Origin: Patiria pectinifera
Lineage: Eukaryota; Echinodermata; Asteroidea; Valvatida; Asterinidae
DNA: 64,000 bases
Assembly (NCBI GenBank): GCA_029964075.1
Contig: CM057129.1
Coordinates: 20,761,430 to 20,825,429 of the forward strand
Direction: 5' to 3'
Notes under the pieces: generated by a model
Told to the model about the DNA's origin: nothing
What the model saw: only the letters and a program-made list of their open reading frames with translations
Databases searched by the model: none
Part shown: in pieces, positions 1 through 11,485 of the stretch
How the letters are laid out: each line of letters starts with the position of its first letter
Numbering within the stretch: position 1 is the first letter of the stretch
Position numbers and translations under genes: made by a program

Positions 1-17
1 GCGTGCGTGGTTGCTAT

Positions 18-2477
18 CATAGATATAGAACTTAAATAACTAGATCGGACGCGCGTATAATACGCGCGTTTTGACAGGGCGCTACCATTGGTCACGTGAA
101 TAGGGTAAACAATTTATTCGGCGTGACGATCACTTGTAGTTGTACTTCTCCATTGTTGCTTGCCGTGGTAGGCTAGGAGGAAAGGACTTGAAAATGCTGG
201 CAAACTGAGCAGCAAAGTGCAACTAAGACGGAGAAAGGGTCCCGGTCGGCCGGACAATCTCTAAAGAAGTTAACATCATGTGTGAGTAACTTAATAGAAT
301 TTATTTATCGTGACCGTATTTCGAACAAGACAGCTAGCTTTTATAAAAATTAACTCAATACAGTCATTTTTCTAGTTCCGGATTTTTCCTAGTTCCGGAT
401 AGCTTCAAATAAAAACCTACCTGTTTCGGATTAGTCTTCAATATTTATTTTTTTCTGACGAAGTGCATTTTGAAAAGGAACATGTAAGCTTCTTGATACA
501 TGAAGATCTTTTCGATAAAATGTTAAGAAGAGGAATTTCGGCCAGATTTCCGACTCGCACTTAAACTTGTTTGGACGGTTTGTAGAAAATCGCGGGAGCT
601 GCAAATCGACGAACAATTTTCTCCTCGGTGCATCATTCGAACCGTGTGATTTCGAATATTTTGTTTACACACTACAGTCGTATAAACTCTTCCATCGAAT
701 GTTTGTTGAATCAATATAAGTTGTAGAGTCTCTTATTTTTGAAAATTCGAAAACGAATGCTTCTGACTAGTTCCGGAAAGCGCGTGTACTTCGTCCCTTA
801 CGACCCAACTACACGCGCATTAATGGATTTTGTGTGCCGTATTCCGTGTGCTGTGTCAAAGAATTTTCGGTCTGTGCGTGAGTTCGTGCCGTTGCGCTGC
901 AGACAAACGTTTCAAAATCATTTACATTTTTCTCTTTGTTAACTTTGGTGGAATTCTCTTGAATGAACTTTTTTGGGAAAATTTAATAATACTTTATCAG
1001 AAAATGTGCTTGATTCGGTAAGTTCTGACTGAAAAAAAATGATTTTCTCGCGTGATTATTTTTTTGCGCGAATCAGTTTTTGATCGATTCGGAACTGATT
1101 GAACCGATCCGGAACTAGAAAAAGTGACACTGTACTTTTGACATCATAAAGTCAAAATAAAAAAAACCCTAAATTTAAAAAATTATTATGTAGTATATCC
1201 ATCACTCAAGGTGAACTACTGAACCAATGTCACTTGAATTCGTGGAGTAATTGAGCTGAAAGCAGCCTGAATGATGTTTGCTATCCGGAGCTAGGATAAA
1301 AACTGCGCCTTGCTCAACGAATCACAGTCATAGTGAACAGATGAAGAAGTTTGCACTGCTTGACGAAAGCGTATTCGTCAGAAAGAAGATTACACTGCCA
1401 ATGTGCGTACAGTGAGGAGATAGCTGGCCATGCACGCATAACCATGCCTCATGCGTGGACCAAAATTTAAAAAGTTTCGCTCAGTATTTCGTTATCATCT
1501 AATTGTTGTTTCTCGGAAATTGAAAGATTGAATAGCCGTCTGTTTGCGTTCATACATATGAGGAAGTTATATTGAAATTACTTATTCTGGTTCATACATT
1601 TATGGGAAGCAATACTCACCTGCTGGTAGTTGCATTGGCTAGACCTTCACATAAATATGCGGATGGTAACAACGTGTTAACCACATGTATGTTTTCATGA
1701 GTAATGATATTCTTGACATCTGGAATAATGGCTACGGATATGGAACTGCCATTTCATCAGTGTATTTATTAGCTAACGAGTTGTATATCAATTGTTCATT
1801 ACCTAAAAGTTATTCAAGTATCAGTGTGTTCAGTAATCACAACAGATGGCCAGAGATTGTTTTTGTAGTCATTCATTCATTTCAAATGCAATGTTCCCAT
1901 TGAGCTTAGCAGTATTAAAGCAACGTAATATTTCGAGTGCGTGTTTTTTTCTGTTATTTCATTTTGATGTTGGTAAAATTAAAAGTTTATGTTTTGTCTG
2001 ATAGGCAAGTAACGGTTGATATTTATTGCACATTTTAAAAAAGGAGGGGAAAATCTCATTAAACAGGTTGACATTTAACTACGCTTTTGACATTTGCCTT
2101 TGTAAAGATATAAGAACACAGTGTGGCTACTTTTCGGTACAAATTAGTATTCTTGGCTGAAAATCAATTACCTTTAATACAGTCGCCAATTTGGCCTCAA
2201 GTAAGACACAGATGCAAACCCATGTGTAACTTTTCGAAGGAATGTGAAATGTCGAAAATCGTAGTTAAAAATGTCAATCTGTTGTTAAGAACTTCAACGA
2301 ATAGCTGAATTCAGGTGTTGGCGACATTTGTCCGTCCAACATTTAGTAGCTGCCCTTTGCGCGTGGCCCTATTCACGTGACTTTGCAGCGCGTCCATGAA
2401 GAACCCAAAAGTTTTGTGCACAGTGAATGGCGCGTTCGAACGCGCGTCCGATCTAGTCTTTTTATTCTATATCTATG
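18..2477. mobile_element. Non-autonomous DNA transposon with 8-bp target duplication (hAT- or P-like)
   Basis: The ends are exact inverted repeats CATAGATATAGAA and TTCTATATCTATG. After a short divergent stretch a second inverted block, CTAGATCGGACGCGCG, follows. Weaker inverted similarity (CACGTGAATAGGG) lies about 100 bp in. The 8-bp direct repeat GTTGCTAT flanks it exactly, at 10-17 and 2478-2485. Eight-bp duplications are typical of the hAT and P superfamilies, and I cannot choose between them. No transposase frame is visible in the 2.46 kb, so it is probably mobilised in trans. It carries a second element at 361-1132. Confidence 0.8.
361..1132. mobile_element. TA-flanked inverted-repeat element nested in the 18-2477 transposon
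   Basis: The element starts CAGT and ends ACTG. Inverted termini share TTTTTCTAGTTCCGGAT, and a TA dinucleotide lies on both sides (359-360 and 1133-1134). This is the pattern of Tc1/mariner-type insertions. The motif CTAGTTCCGGA recurs at the left end and again near 766. About 772 bp long, with no transposase frame visible. The small open frames at 739-1021 lie wholly inside it and are not supported as genes. Confidence 0.65.
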
Positions 2478-2772
2478 GTTGCTATATACTCGTTGGTTCG
2501 AGACGTGACATCGCGTATATAGCTGCAATCGGCTGAATGAGAACGTGTTCCGGATGCTGATTTCGGGCGCAATTCAAACTATGACTCGGCAACTATTAAA
2601 TTGAAATCGACATACTAGAATATTGTTTTCTCGGAAGTGTACAGCATTCACAGAGCTGAAACTTCATCAGGTTAGTTGTTAAGCACCCGTCTACAGATGA
2701 TGAGCACTTTTGTTGCTTCAAACGAAAGAAAAATGCACAAATGACAAAATGGTCAACTATACCTTTAACCTG

Positions 2773-3074
2773 TGTGCTTCTTCAAGGGAACCAGGTTGGA
2801 ACGAGAGCCACCATAAGCTCCCATTAGATATACACATAACAAAGCTTGACGTCATTGTTTACCAGGTATTTGCACTGCCAAGACGCCGTCTATTGCCCCC
2901 CCCCCCGTATTTCCATGTATGTTGCCGTACTGGCAAGCGTTACCTTGATAGATTCTTACGTAAACAGCTCAACAACTATAGTAGCGTGGAGCACTGAGGT
3001 CTTTGTTTTGCAAGTGCACGTGCGAAAGCGAGTTTCTCAGTTTTCTCTATACCCAGCACAATTTGTGACAGAGT
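2773..3074. other. No gene seen
   Basis: Sequence between the split MITE and the GGTCTC repeat. It contains a poly-C run near 2888-2898. I see no splice-flanked coding exon on either strand. Confidence 0.5.
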
Positions 3075-3131
3075 GGTTAGTCCAGTGTTGTAGGTCTCGA
3101 GACCGGTCTCGGTCTCGAGACCACTTTTTGC

Positions 3132-3170
<39 letters not shown>

Positions 3171-3246
3171 GAGCTGTGGTCTCGGTCTTGGTCTCGGTCT
3201 CAGTCACCTTTGGTCTCGATATTTTGGCTGGTCTCGAGTCGAGACC
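3075..3246. repeat. GGTCTC hexamer-rich dispersed repeat, copy 1
   Basis: Imperfect runs of GGTCTC with inverted GAGACC segments, so the tract can fold on itself. It begins CCAGTGTTGTAG, a motif that recurs in inverted orientation at the end of copy 2 near 5828. The overlapping open frames on both strands (2846-3259 plus, 3037-3252 minus) are dipeptide-like products of the hexamer and should not be read as proteins. Confidence 0.85.
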
Positions 3247-4648
3247 AGCCAAAAAGTGAGGGGGGGGGGGCGGATTCCGCCTCCGGCCCTTTTAGGGTTA
3301 ACTAAAGAATCAGTTTAGGGCAAATGTGACTGCAGTGTGATGCTAATGGACATGTCTCTCTTCACTTTCTAGTGAGTGAGGCATAGTCCAATAACCATTG
3401 CTCCTCTTCTTATTTCTCGTTTTTATTGTGGGATGATCTGTTGAAACAAGCACTTTATAGCCATCCTCATTGATTCCAAATACAACTGAGATTTAAATCT
3501 TATGAATCAATTAGACTGAAACATTATTTTTACCGTCAGATTTTGTGTTTGGAATATGGGGAACAATTCAACTCTTTTCCCCTCGAAATATATTTTTTTT
3601 CTATTTTCCTTTTCAATTTTTCCTTTATTCGTGGATGCGGGAAAACGTTTTTTTTTTTTCATTATATTTATTAATGGATATTCATCAATTCGTAGACCGT
3701 TAAATTGGTATTAGTGGTGGACAGCTGAATTTTGTGATCTCTTTATTAAAATAGACACGACTTGGGAATAGAGTATGCAAATTACGTGAAATTTTCACAG
3801 TTACTACTCAATAACATGTTCTTTATCCCAATTTTTTTTTTTACAAAATGGAGCGTGCCATTATTTTTTTTATCATACGGTCACTTTCTTTTTGACTCGC
3901 CATGTATTCATCTTTTCATCTGTGATAAACACAAATTGAGCTACTGCCATAGTCACACAAAATAGAGTCTAATTGCATGCCTCGTCTCCTTCCTAAATGT
4001 CAATTGCATTTGCATGAGTCGAGAAGAATTGTGTTCCATTAATCGCTATATGCTGTTTACGGCCATCACAATAAACGATTAATATATTGGCAATATGTCG
4101 TACTTGTTAATCACTAAAATATTCAAGTAAATCGCCCAGCAAAGTAGCCGATGCGTGCGCACTGAGCCATGAATCCTAAAAGTACATGTCGCCCACCACA
4201 TTCAGTTTGTTACAGCGCCCTTCTGTTGTGTCGGCCATATTCTCAAATAGGCTATATAATGACGATGATGACGGCGGGCAAATTAACAGAAAATAGATCA
4301 GGCAAATATGGTTCATCAATCTTCTATAGTATATGTAACGTTTATATTGACATTAAACAAAAATAAAGTGGCATTACATTTCAGCCTTAGCCAGGCCTTC
4401 TTCAGAGGTAAATGACAGAGAAACAAGAAACAAACATGTAGGGGACACACAAAAATGAAGGGTTGGAAGGAGAATCACAAAGAGGGATGGGGGGGGGGCA
4501 GACCAATCCATATCCGGCTACCATCTCTCAATGTTTTGGTCTACATGTACAAATCTATATTCCATGACTGAAATTTAAAAAAATAAATCAACATTTTCTT
4601 GCTCCAAATTTCTTTCGAATCAGGTTTACAAGGAGGTCCAATGTAAAA
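3247..4648. other. Intergenic, AT-rich, no gene seen
   Basis: It starts with a poly-G run (3260-3269) and contains several poly-T tracts at 3590-3840. The open frames in it are short, AT-rich and lack splice context. A poly-G run also occurs at 4490-4498. Confidence 0.5.
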
Positions 4649-5170
4649 TTAAAGGGAATATACATCATTTGCTTTTGCTGTAATTTTCAAAAATGGATGG
4701 AATTGGGGGGGTTGGAAATATATAGCAAATATAGTTACACTGACGTTTTTGAGGTTTGGGTTCGAAAATGCTATAAAAACCAAGAAAAACAATCATTTTA
4801 CTGTAGTCTGGTTCCCTGACTCCATTTAAGAAGAAACAGAGCAGTTTACATACATTCGGGAATTGTAAGGGCAGGGAACCAGTCTAGCTGGCTTGTACCC
4901 GTTCATAGGTGTGTAATCGATTGCAAACAAGTGCGATGGTCAACTGGGGCCAGTATTTGAAAAAAAGCCAGTTTTTTCCAACGCTGGTCGGCCGATCAGC
5001 GTTGGAAATTGATATAAAAATACCACTTTTCTTGAAAATGACAGTATACCAGGTGCCATGATTTTACAGGATGCTTTACACAGTCATTCACTAACAGTCC
5101 AGCAAGGTATTACAAAATGATTTGGTAGTTTTCTTTTTTGATGTTTGCAAAGGTTGTATTTTCCCTTTAA
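4649..5170. mobile_element. TTAA-type MITE, family A copy 1
   Basis: The ends are TTAAAGGGAATATACA and, inverted, TTTTCCCTTTAA. TTAA is present at both junctions, as expected of a TTAA target duplication (piggyBac- or Kolobok-like). It is the same family as 33539-34060 in the opposite orientation: both carry an AGTCTGGTTCCC block, a GGGAACCAG block, and the internal 34-bp palindrome, here at 4975-5008 with one mismatched pair. No coding capacity. Confidence 0.85.
4975..5008. repeat. 34-bp palindrome TTTCCAACGCTGG...
   Basis: Near-perfect self-complementary sequence centred on GGCC, with one mismatched pair. The equivalent palindrome in the sister element at 33700-33733 is perfect. A related 36-bp palindrome with the same TTTCCAACGGTG start lies at 35671-35706. 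Confidence 0.85.
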
Positions 5171-5696
5171 AGTTGCATTTAAATATCCGTTAGTGGTCAT
5201 TGCTCAAACCAAGGGGTGGCTGTGGAGATTAGGGTCCGAGTTCCTATAACAGATGAAACATCCACCTTTAACTTTTACTTTTGTCAAGTCTCAACATGTT
5301 CAAGTTTTGCAAAAACTAGTAGAAATTGTCGTACTCCTAAGTTAGAGTTTCTTCATCAGATTCACACTTTATAGTAGTTAAACAATATAAAAAAAATAAA
5401 AATTAAAAAGTGGCCAAAATATATGGAGTTCATCAAATAAGGTTTTCCCCTTCTTTAAATTAGGTTGTTTCCAATTTTTTAAATTGATTGTGACAATAAC
5501 AAATTCTGTTGCCATGTTGTAATTTATGGCATGAAGCAAACACGAAGAGCACTCGCATGACACAATTAAGCAGGTACAAGTGATTCCTAACTTTCAATCA
5601 CTTCATTCATATCCCCATGAACATCAACATCTCAAGGACAGACTGTTCAGCTGTAATTAGTGTCTTGTTGTTTATTTAAATTATTGTTATTTATTA
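5171..5696. other. No gene seen
   Basis: AT-rich spacer between a MITE and the second GGTCTC repeat. No coding exon is supported. Confidence 0.5.
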
Positions 5697-5832
5697 TCCG
5701 CGGTCTCGGTCTCGGTCTCGGACCATTTCGGTCTCGGTCTCGGTCCGCCTTGAAGGGGCTGGTCTCGGTCTCGGTCTCGCAACTTCAGGTCTCGGTCTTG
5801 GCCTCGGTCTCGGACTATCCGGTCTCGACTAC
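5697..5832. repeat. GGTCTC hexamer-rich dispersed repeat, copy 2
   Basis: Runs of GGTCTC broken by short unique stretches, ending CGACTACAACACTGG. This end is the reverse complement of the start of copy 1 at about 3080, so the two tracts are inverted relatives of one dispersed element. The plus-strand open frame at 5660-5932 derives from this tract. Confidence 0.8.
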
Positions 5833-8800
5833 AACACTGGAACCGGTTACCCCCAGCCCCATGTATCTATACCATATACACACCCTAAACTATTGCTACC
5901 CCCCCCCCCCGATATCTCAAAATAATTCCTGAGGTTCTGGTAACACAATGACAAACACAAAATAGGGGGAGGGGTTCCCTCTGTCGCATATCTTGCTACA
6001 TATGGTTTTCTCAGCGGCTATAGCCAAGACGAACAAGCATCTCTCGTCAGTAATTATCAACGCCAGCTCGTCACTTTATTTGTTTTAGCTCCTCCGATGC
6101 CTCGTTCTCCCGTATGTAGCTTCTTCCCGGCCCTGCTCCATCATTTTTTTCCACCGAGCTGCCAATCAGGCGTGACTTAGCGACACTTTACCGACGTGGT
6201 TCTGAACGCACTTTTTCCTGCAACCTAGAACAGTCACTGACAATAATGCGCATGCGTCACTTTTTGGTGGAATGGTTCTTGGATATTTTACTTCTCTTTA
6301 AAAAAAACACTATCCAGCACAATGAACCGCAAATAAACAGAAAAAAAAGTTATTTGATTGAAGACAAGGGCAGGATTAAACACAAGTAAAGTTGTACGGG
6401 GAATAAAGGAGGAATTAAGGTCACTGTAATTTGAACATTATTACGGCGCCCATCACATCCAAAATACCACTAATTACCACTATGCCAGGAAGTTGCTTCG
6501 ATCTGAACTCGACTTGTAAACCTAATAAGGTTATCTTAAATCCCATGGTTAATTTTTCAATGTAATTATGTTTCACGCACGTACATTTTGGTAACTTGAC
6601 CATACTTGGTTGCAGGAAGAAAAAAAACCCAGTAATATTTGACGCCCCGGCTTCGTACTATACTCGCTGAGCCAAAGATGACAGTTACAACCTACATCAT
6701 CTTGTGGATGCAGTCTAGCGCGGGCCAACGCATATTGTGTCTCGCCAACTGTGAGTCACGGCCGAATCCAGACTCGCCAGTTCACAATACAATGTTACCC
6801 ATAAAGAGCCAATGCAATGCTCCCATAGTATAATTATAGATCAATGAGCTATAATGGGAATGACAACAAAGTTTGTTCGGTTTTGGATATCCGATATGTG
6901 TTACTGCGAATATGAGCGTCGACCGCTACTTTCATTTTAGATAATCGGATATTCACATGCGTCTGTACAGCAAACAATATTTCCAATATTTCGTCTCAGC
7001 ATATAGATTTAGTACACAAAATGTGATTGAGACTTTGTACAGCGAAAATGAATTGAAGGGAAAGTGGATGTTATTCTGGCAGCTTGTTAGCGTACATGAG
7101 TGAGTCTGATTACCACGCTTTCTGCTCAAGGAATGCTTCGTCTTTCTGAACCATTACATTCCTCCATGATACGTTTTCTCCATCCTGTCTTCATCATACC
7201 TTTTCTTCATCCTTCATCTGCTATCACTATTTTTTCTTTGTCAACAAGTTGTCGCTATTAGGCCAATAACGAGAAATGAAACGAAAACAAATGGAAGTCG
7301 GGGCAACCCCTCTGTACTCTATAGCAAATCGTTTCTTTGTTGTCTGAGGTAGTGGCCAAGGTTTCTATAATATTTACTATCATCTTTGAATTACAACTCT
7401 CCATAAGATATCATGGACGACTGCAAAAACGTCCGGTAGCTTTATTTCCCAATCGCTGGCTCATAGATGAGGAAGATTTTGTGAGTTGAGGGGAGCTCTT
7501 TTCAGAAGTGTAACATAGCCCCAAAGAATACAGGTAGAGCTGACATTATATGATCGGAGACAGGAGTCACCAATACACCTAGATTCCTCACACATGGTGG
7601 ACTTTCTACCTTATGGCGCTCGGTAGTATCCCTGGCATTACAGGAATGATATTTTGCGGTCAACAGATATAGATAAGATAATTGATGCCACAATGACAGC
7701 CTGGAGTATTTAACATTTAAAGACGGGGAGAATAATACAGGCACAAAAAAACACCGATTTAATAGAAAAAATGAAACAAAGAGATCAAAACGTATATGTA
7801 CGTTGAAGGTTTCCGACCTTTAAGTCTGACTTTGGATCTCCGATATATCTTGGGACTCTATTCCATTCGTAGGGAACTTTACTTGGAAAAGCTTTGTCAC
7901 CTGTGATTTTTGTGATTACTAACTATAAAGGTGCTTATAAATGAAATTATAATATATTTTCTAATAGTAACAAACAAATGGCACATTTTTCTAAACAAGG
8001 CCGGGATATGCTGAACTAAAAGGAAAGTTTACCATCTGCAATATTTATGATTATGGATTTAATAAGAACACGCGTACACCCTAAAATTGTAAATAGTTAT
8101 ATCAAAATTGATCAAACTATTAAATGATCATAGATCCAAATTTTAAGGACTCTAATAAAAGGTAATAAACGCTCAATTTAAGCAAGTGTAAAACAGAGAA
8201 TTAATCTAGAAAATATATTCTCATTTCATCTTTAAGAAACACAATGTCTCTAGGATATTAACATAAACACCTTATATCAAGTAACGCTCAAGCTATATTA
8301 CTGCCATCTAAGTAACACAATCAAAAACAGTCGTGTTTATTTTTAAAAAAATCAAAACTGCAAACTTACGGTCTGATGGCAGATCAAAGTCCAGTTTGAC
8401 TCTTGGAGTTCATCACCAATTTCAAGACTTGGTCTACGGCGATATTTTGCAAGTTTTCAGTCAGCAAAATGCTATATTCAGTGAGTTTGATCGCGATTGG
8501 CGTTTGACTGACGTAATTTTTTAAAACGCGCGGGCTGCGGGTCACATGACAGGCAGAGGTTTTATAGAATGCCAAGAACGCCATAAGAAACAAAAGATGA
8601 GACCATGGCAACATGAATATTCATAAGACACATGCATTATTTATTAGTTATTCACTTAACAGTCTACTTATGGTACAACGAATACGAACTATACACACGG
8701 ACTACTGATACAAACACACATGTACAGATGTCTACGTCATCTAAGTGTTCGTGTTGCTGGGACAACGCTGACAGTGGTCAACGATCAATGCATGACATGT

Positions 8801-9700
8801 TTTTTTAAATCATTTTTTTTTAGGCAAAGCTCGATTCAGATTATTATCATCATCGTTATTATTACTGGTTTATTGAAACAATCCATTGTATTGCCGCCTT
8901 GCGGATGAATTGCACTTGGTTATAAAAAGTAGAAATACATGAACATGTGCATATTAAAAAATATGTTACAAAATACAGAAGTATATTATTAGCATAAACA
9001 TTAAAACAGAAAATAAACATGATAGTTAAACCAATGTACTTCACAAAGTACGTAGTACTTCCTGTATCATCCGGATTATATACGTGTGCTGATACGGGCT
9101 CATTCAATTTTCTGAACCTCAGGATAACACCAACTGACATCATGAGCAATCCTGGAGGGCATCGTCCTGATTATAGAGTACGAACACTGGTCCATATTTC
9201 ATTAACGGTTATTAAACTCTTGTAACTTGATACCGGTTAGATTCCCTTAAGCCGTGGGGGAGGGTAATGCCACCCTTCTATCCGGAAAATCAGTCCTTAG
9301 ACTCGCATACTTAGTGAACTGGTGGTAAACATTCACCTCTCGGGAAGGATTGCCTAAAGCAAATTTCCAACCAGTAAATGACTGACGAGTTGCCATATTG
9401 TGACATATACACTGAGTCTTCATCGGGAGATAATTTAGTAAATTAGAGGATTGTCTGTAGTTTTTTTTTTCTCGGCTGGGTGAGGATAACCAGCCCAGGG
9501 CTAGCTGACTTCTGATAATAAGCAATGTATATGTTCGTGGGTTGTATATCATGGTAAGACATGTATGGGAATGCACTCCTTTTTACCATAGACAGTTGTA
9601 AATGTGATTTTGCAGTCTATTGGCGAAGGTGGTGATAAATCCATAGTACTTTATATGACGGCATAGAATGTATAGACTGTGTCACATCTATTTATCAAAC
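5833..9700. other. Intergenic, no gene recognised
   Basis: I found no splice-flanked exon of a known family. Poly-C (5900-5910) and a TTAT/CAT simple tract near 8840-8870 are visible. The open frames at 6421-6833, 7502-7744 and 8333-8614 show no family features. The segment at 8868-9020 resembles a degraded retroposon tail, but this is not certain. Confidence 0.45.
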
Positions 9701-9712
9701 TGGATGTTGTTG

Positions 9713-9846
9713 TCACGTGACGCGACCTAACAACAAACTGTTGTCTTCTTCATTGCAACAACGTGAGAAAGACCCTGAGGTGTTTGTTTTGTCTGTCGGT
9801 TGCCAGTCGGCATGACGTCACAGGTGACGTGTTGGTAAGATAAAAG
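9713..9846 (+). promoter_or_regulatory. Candidate promoter: E-box, CRE and TATA-like motif
   Basis: A CACGTG E-box at about 9715, a palindromic cAMP-response-type TGACGTCA at 9813-9820 with a second half-site just after it, and a TATA-like GATAAAAG at 9839-9846 lie in order over 130 bp. Two short frames start downstream, at about 9859 and 9889. The motifs are seen directly; their use as a promoter is inference. Confidence 0.25.
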
Positions 9847-9888
9847 CTAACCAAAGCTGATGGGAAGCGAAACATTGCATCGTAAATC

Positions 9889-9978
9889 ATGCAGGATCTT
9901 GCTGACAAGCGGAGAAAGAAGATTACACATTTTGGAACATTTGTGATTGGAGCAGGGGCAGATTCTCAAACTTTGTGA
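9889..9978 (+). CDS. Unrecognised 29-codon ORF or first-exon candidate
   Basis: Not a known family. The frame begins MQDLADKRRKKITHF and runs 29 codons to a TGA. It is basic near the start and lies about 45 bp after a TATA-like motif. A competing upstream ATG near 9859 opens a different 28-codon frame, so the start is not fixed. It is listed only because of the promoter-like motifs before it; it may well be non-coding. Confidence 0.15.
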   Translation: MQDLADKRRKKITHFGTFVIGAGADSQTL

Positions 9979-10459
9979 CGTGTATACATACATGTATATT
10001 GCAATAATTGCGGAGTGGCAACCAATACGCCAGTTGAAATGCCTTTGAATGCTTGGTCAGCATATTAAAGACATTTAGAATGCATAATGCATGGTTTAGA
10101 ATGCATGGTTAAAAATGCTTATATATTCATCCTTGGCCTTTTTCTCTATTTCCGAGTAAGATAATAAAGCTTTACACAATGAAATACCCTAATGCTGATC
10201 AACCCAAGGCAAGACTAGGCAAACCTGCAAAAGAGCGCACAGATTCTTTTCAAAAAATTCAGAATGGCTAAACACGTTCGTATAATAAGCTGTAGTGGTA
10301 AGGTGATGGAAAGGAAAAATCTTCTTTCGCCATTCTCGTGGAGAACATGCATCATGAAAATACATGAAACAAGCGGTGCCAAACTGATGCACATATGAAG
10401 TATATAGATAGGTAAAGTAATAGTCAGTGACTGAGAAAGGTAACCAGTTACAAAATGTC

Positions 10460-10552
10460 GTCTGGGTACCTGACTGCCTGACTGACCGACTGACTATATG
10501 TCATTTAACGACATGTAGTCAGTGGGTCAGTCATGCAGTCAGGTACCCAGAC
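10460..10552. repeat. 93-nt near-perfect hairpin
   Basis: Two 43-nt arms (10460-10502 and 10510-10552) are complementary except for three positions and enclose a 7-nt loop. The stem starts GTCTGGGTACCTGACTG and contains repeated CTGACTGA-type words. No clear target duplication flanks it. It could be a small foldback transposon or a hairpin-RNA precursor; the near-absence of bulges favours a foldback. Confidence 0.8.
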
Positions 10553-11066
10553 GGCAACAGGCTGGCCTTCTGCGACCAGCTAAAAGGAAGCAGGCCTACA
10601 TGGTACAGAACCTCGTTTGCCATCATCTACTTACTTTGACTGCACATCTCCGGCAGATTAGTGACCTGCTTACCATTAGAGACTTAGTGAAACCAGCAAT
10701 GGAATTTTTGTATCGTGTTATTTTTGGAAACTGTATTGTGACATGCACGAATGACAGTACGTGAGGCCGATTTTGGTGCTAGCGTGCCAGTAGCTTGCTT
10801 CCTGTATTCTGATACGATCCCGAAATAGCGAGTAAGGGACAAATAAATCTTGTACTTGGTGAATTCCGTCTCGAAAACCATTTTCCCTTTTCAATTTGCT
10901 TTAAAAAAAAAACCAACCCATAGTGTAATGCTGTATTGGAGCTCTGAACAAGTATGTGTTTTTCGCAAAACAAATATTGCCTCACTGTGTTAATAAAGGC
11001 TCCCGGCTATTTTGTACCTATATTATAATATTCAATTTTTTTAACATGTAAATGATTGATTACCAG

Positions 11067-11126
11067 GGCAACAGGGCGAGAGAGCAGCTAGTAAAGGATC
11101 GTGCTGCTCGACGCCATGGGGACGAG
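11067..11126 (+). CDS. Candidate mini-exon A of a duplicated pair, unrecognised
   Basis: A 60-bp segment is preceded by ATTACCAG and followed by GTGGGG, so it could be an exon. It would read GNRAREQLVKDRAARRHGDE. A diverged copy with the same acceptor context lies at 11432-11485. They align through REQL/EKAA and the TGCTCGAC block, and their lengths differ by exactly two codons. I do not recognise the peptide. The pair could equally be a diverged non-coding repeat. Confidence 0.2.
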
Positions 11127-11431
11127 GTGGGGCATTGCTGGTTTTTGTGCTCCAGTGTAAGTGCAGTATCTGCTCTTAAAAAAAATCACCCCTGTCCATT
11201 TTGCTTATAATTATTGTGTGGAGTACTGAATGTTGGATAGGTAGATTATAACATTACAATTTTTTGAAATAAGTCATTTGTATTTCGATCTCACGCCACG
11301 ACGAATTATTTTCGTCTGTACCCTGGACGCCGCACGCAGAAACAAACACCGATTTAAACATGGCCTGGCACCAGTCTATTCCGTATACCCAATTATAATG
11401 TACAAGATTTGAGCATGCTGAGGATCCAGTA

Positions 11432-11485
11432 CCAGGCTGAGAAAGCAGCTAATAGGATGGAGCGTACTGCTCGACACAATGGGAA
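11432..11485 (+). CDS. Candidate mini-exon B of a duplicated pair, unrecognised
   Basis: A 54-bp segment after GTACCAG and before GTTGAG. It would read AEKAANRMERTARHNGNA. It is similar to the segment at 11067-11126 over the length of the putative exon, and both are multiples of three. No open frame links the two copies, so if they are coding they must be spliced. Confidence 0.2.

Larger units (their letters stand above)
1..2772. mobile_element. TTAA-type MITE copy, right part, split by a 2.46-kb DNA transposon
   Basis: Positions 1-17 joined to 2486-2772 resemble the second half of the element at 35512-36062. Shared stretches include the CATCGCGTA block, the TTCATCAG block and the terminal ACTATACCTTTAA. 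The left half of this copy lies outside the window. The copy is interrupted at position 17 by the element described at 18-2477. This repeat explains the open frame at 2710-2997. It codes for nothing that I recognise. Confidence 0.7.

Noticed and set aside
2846-3259. 137-codon plus-strand open frame with VSVSVSVS
   Set aside because: It is the translation of the GGTCTC hexamer and its low complexity explains the open frame on both strands.
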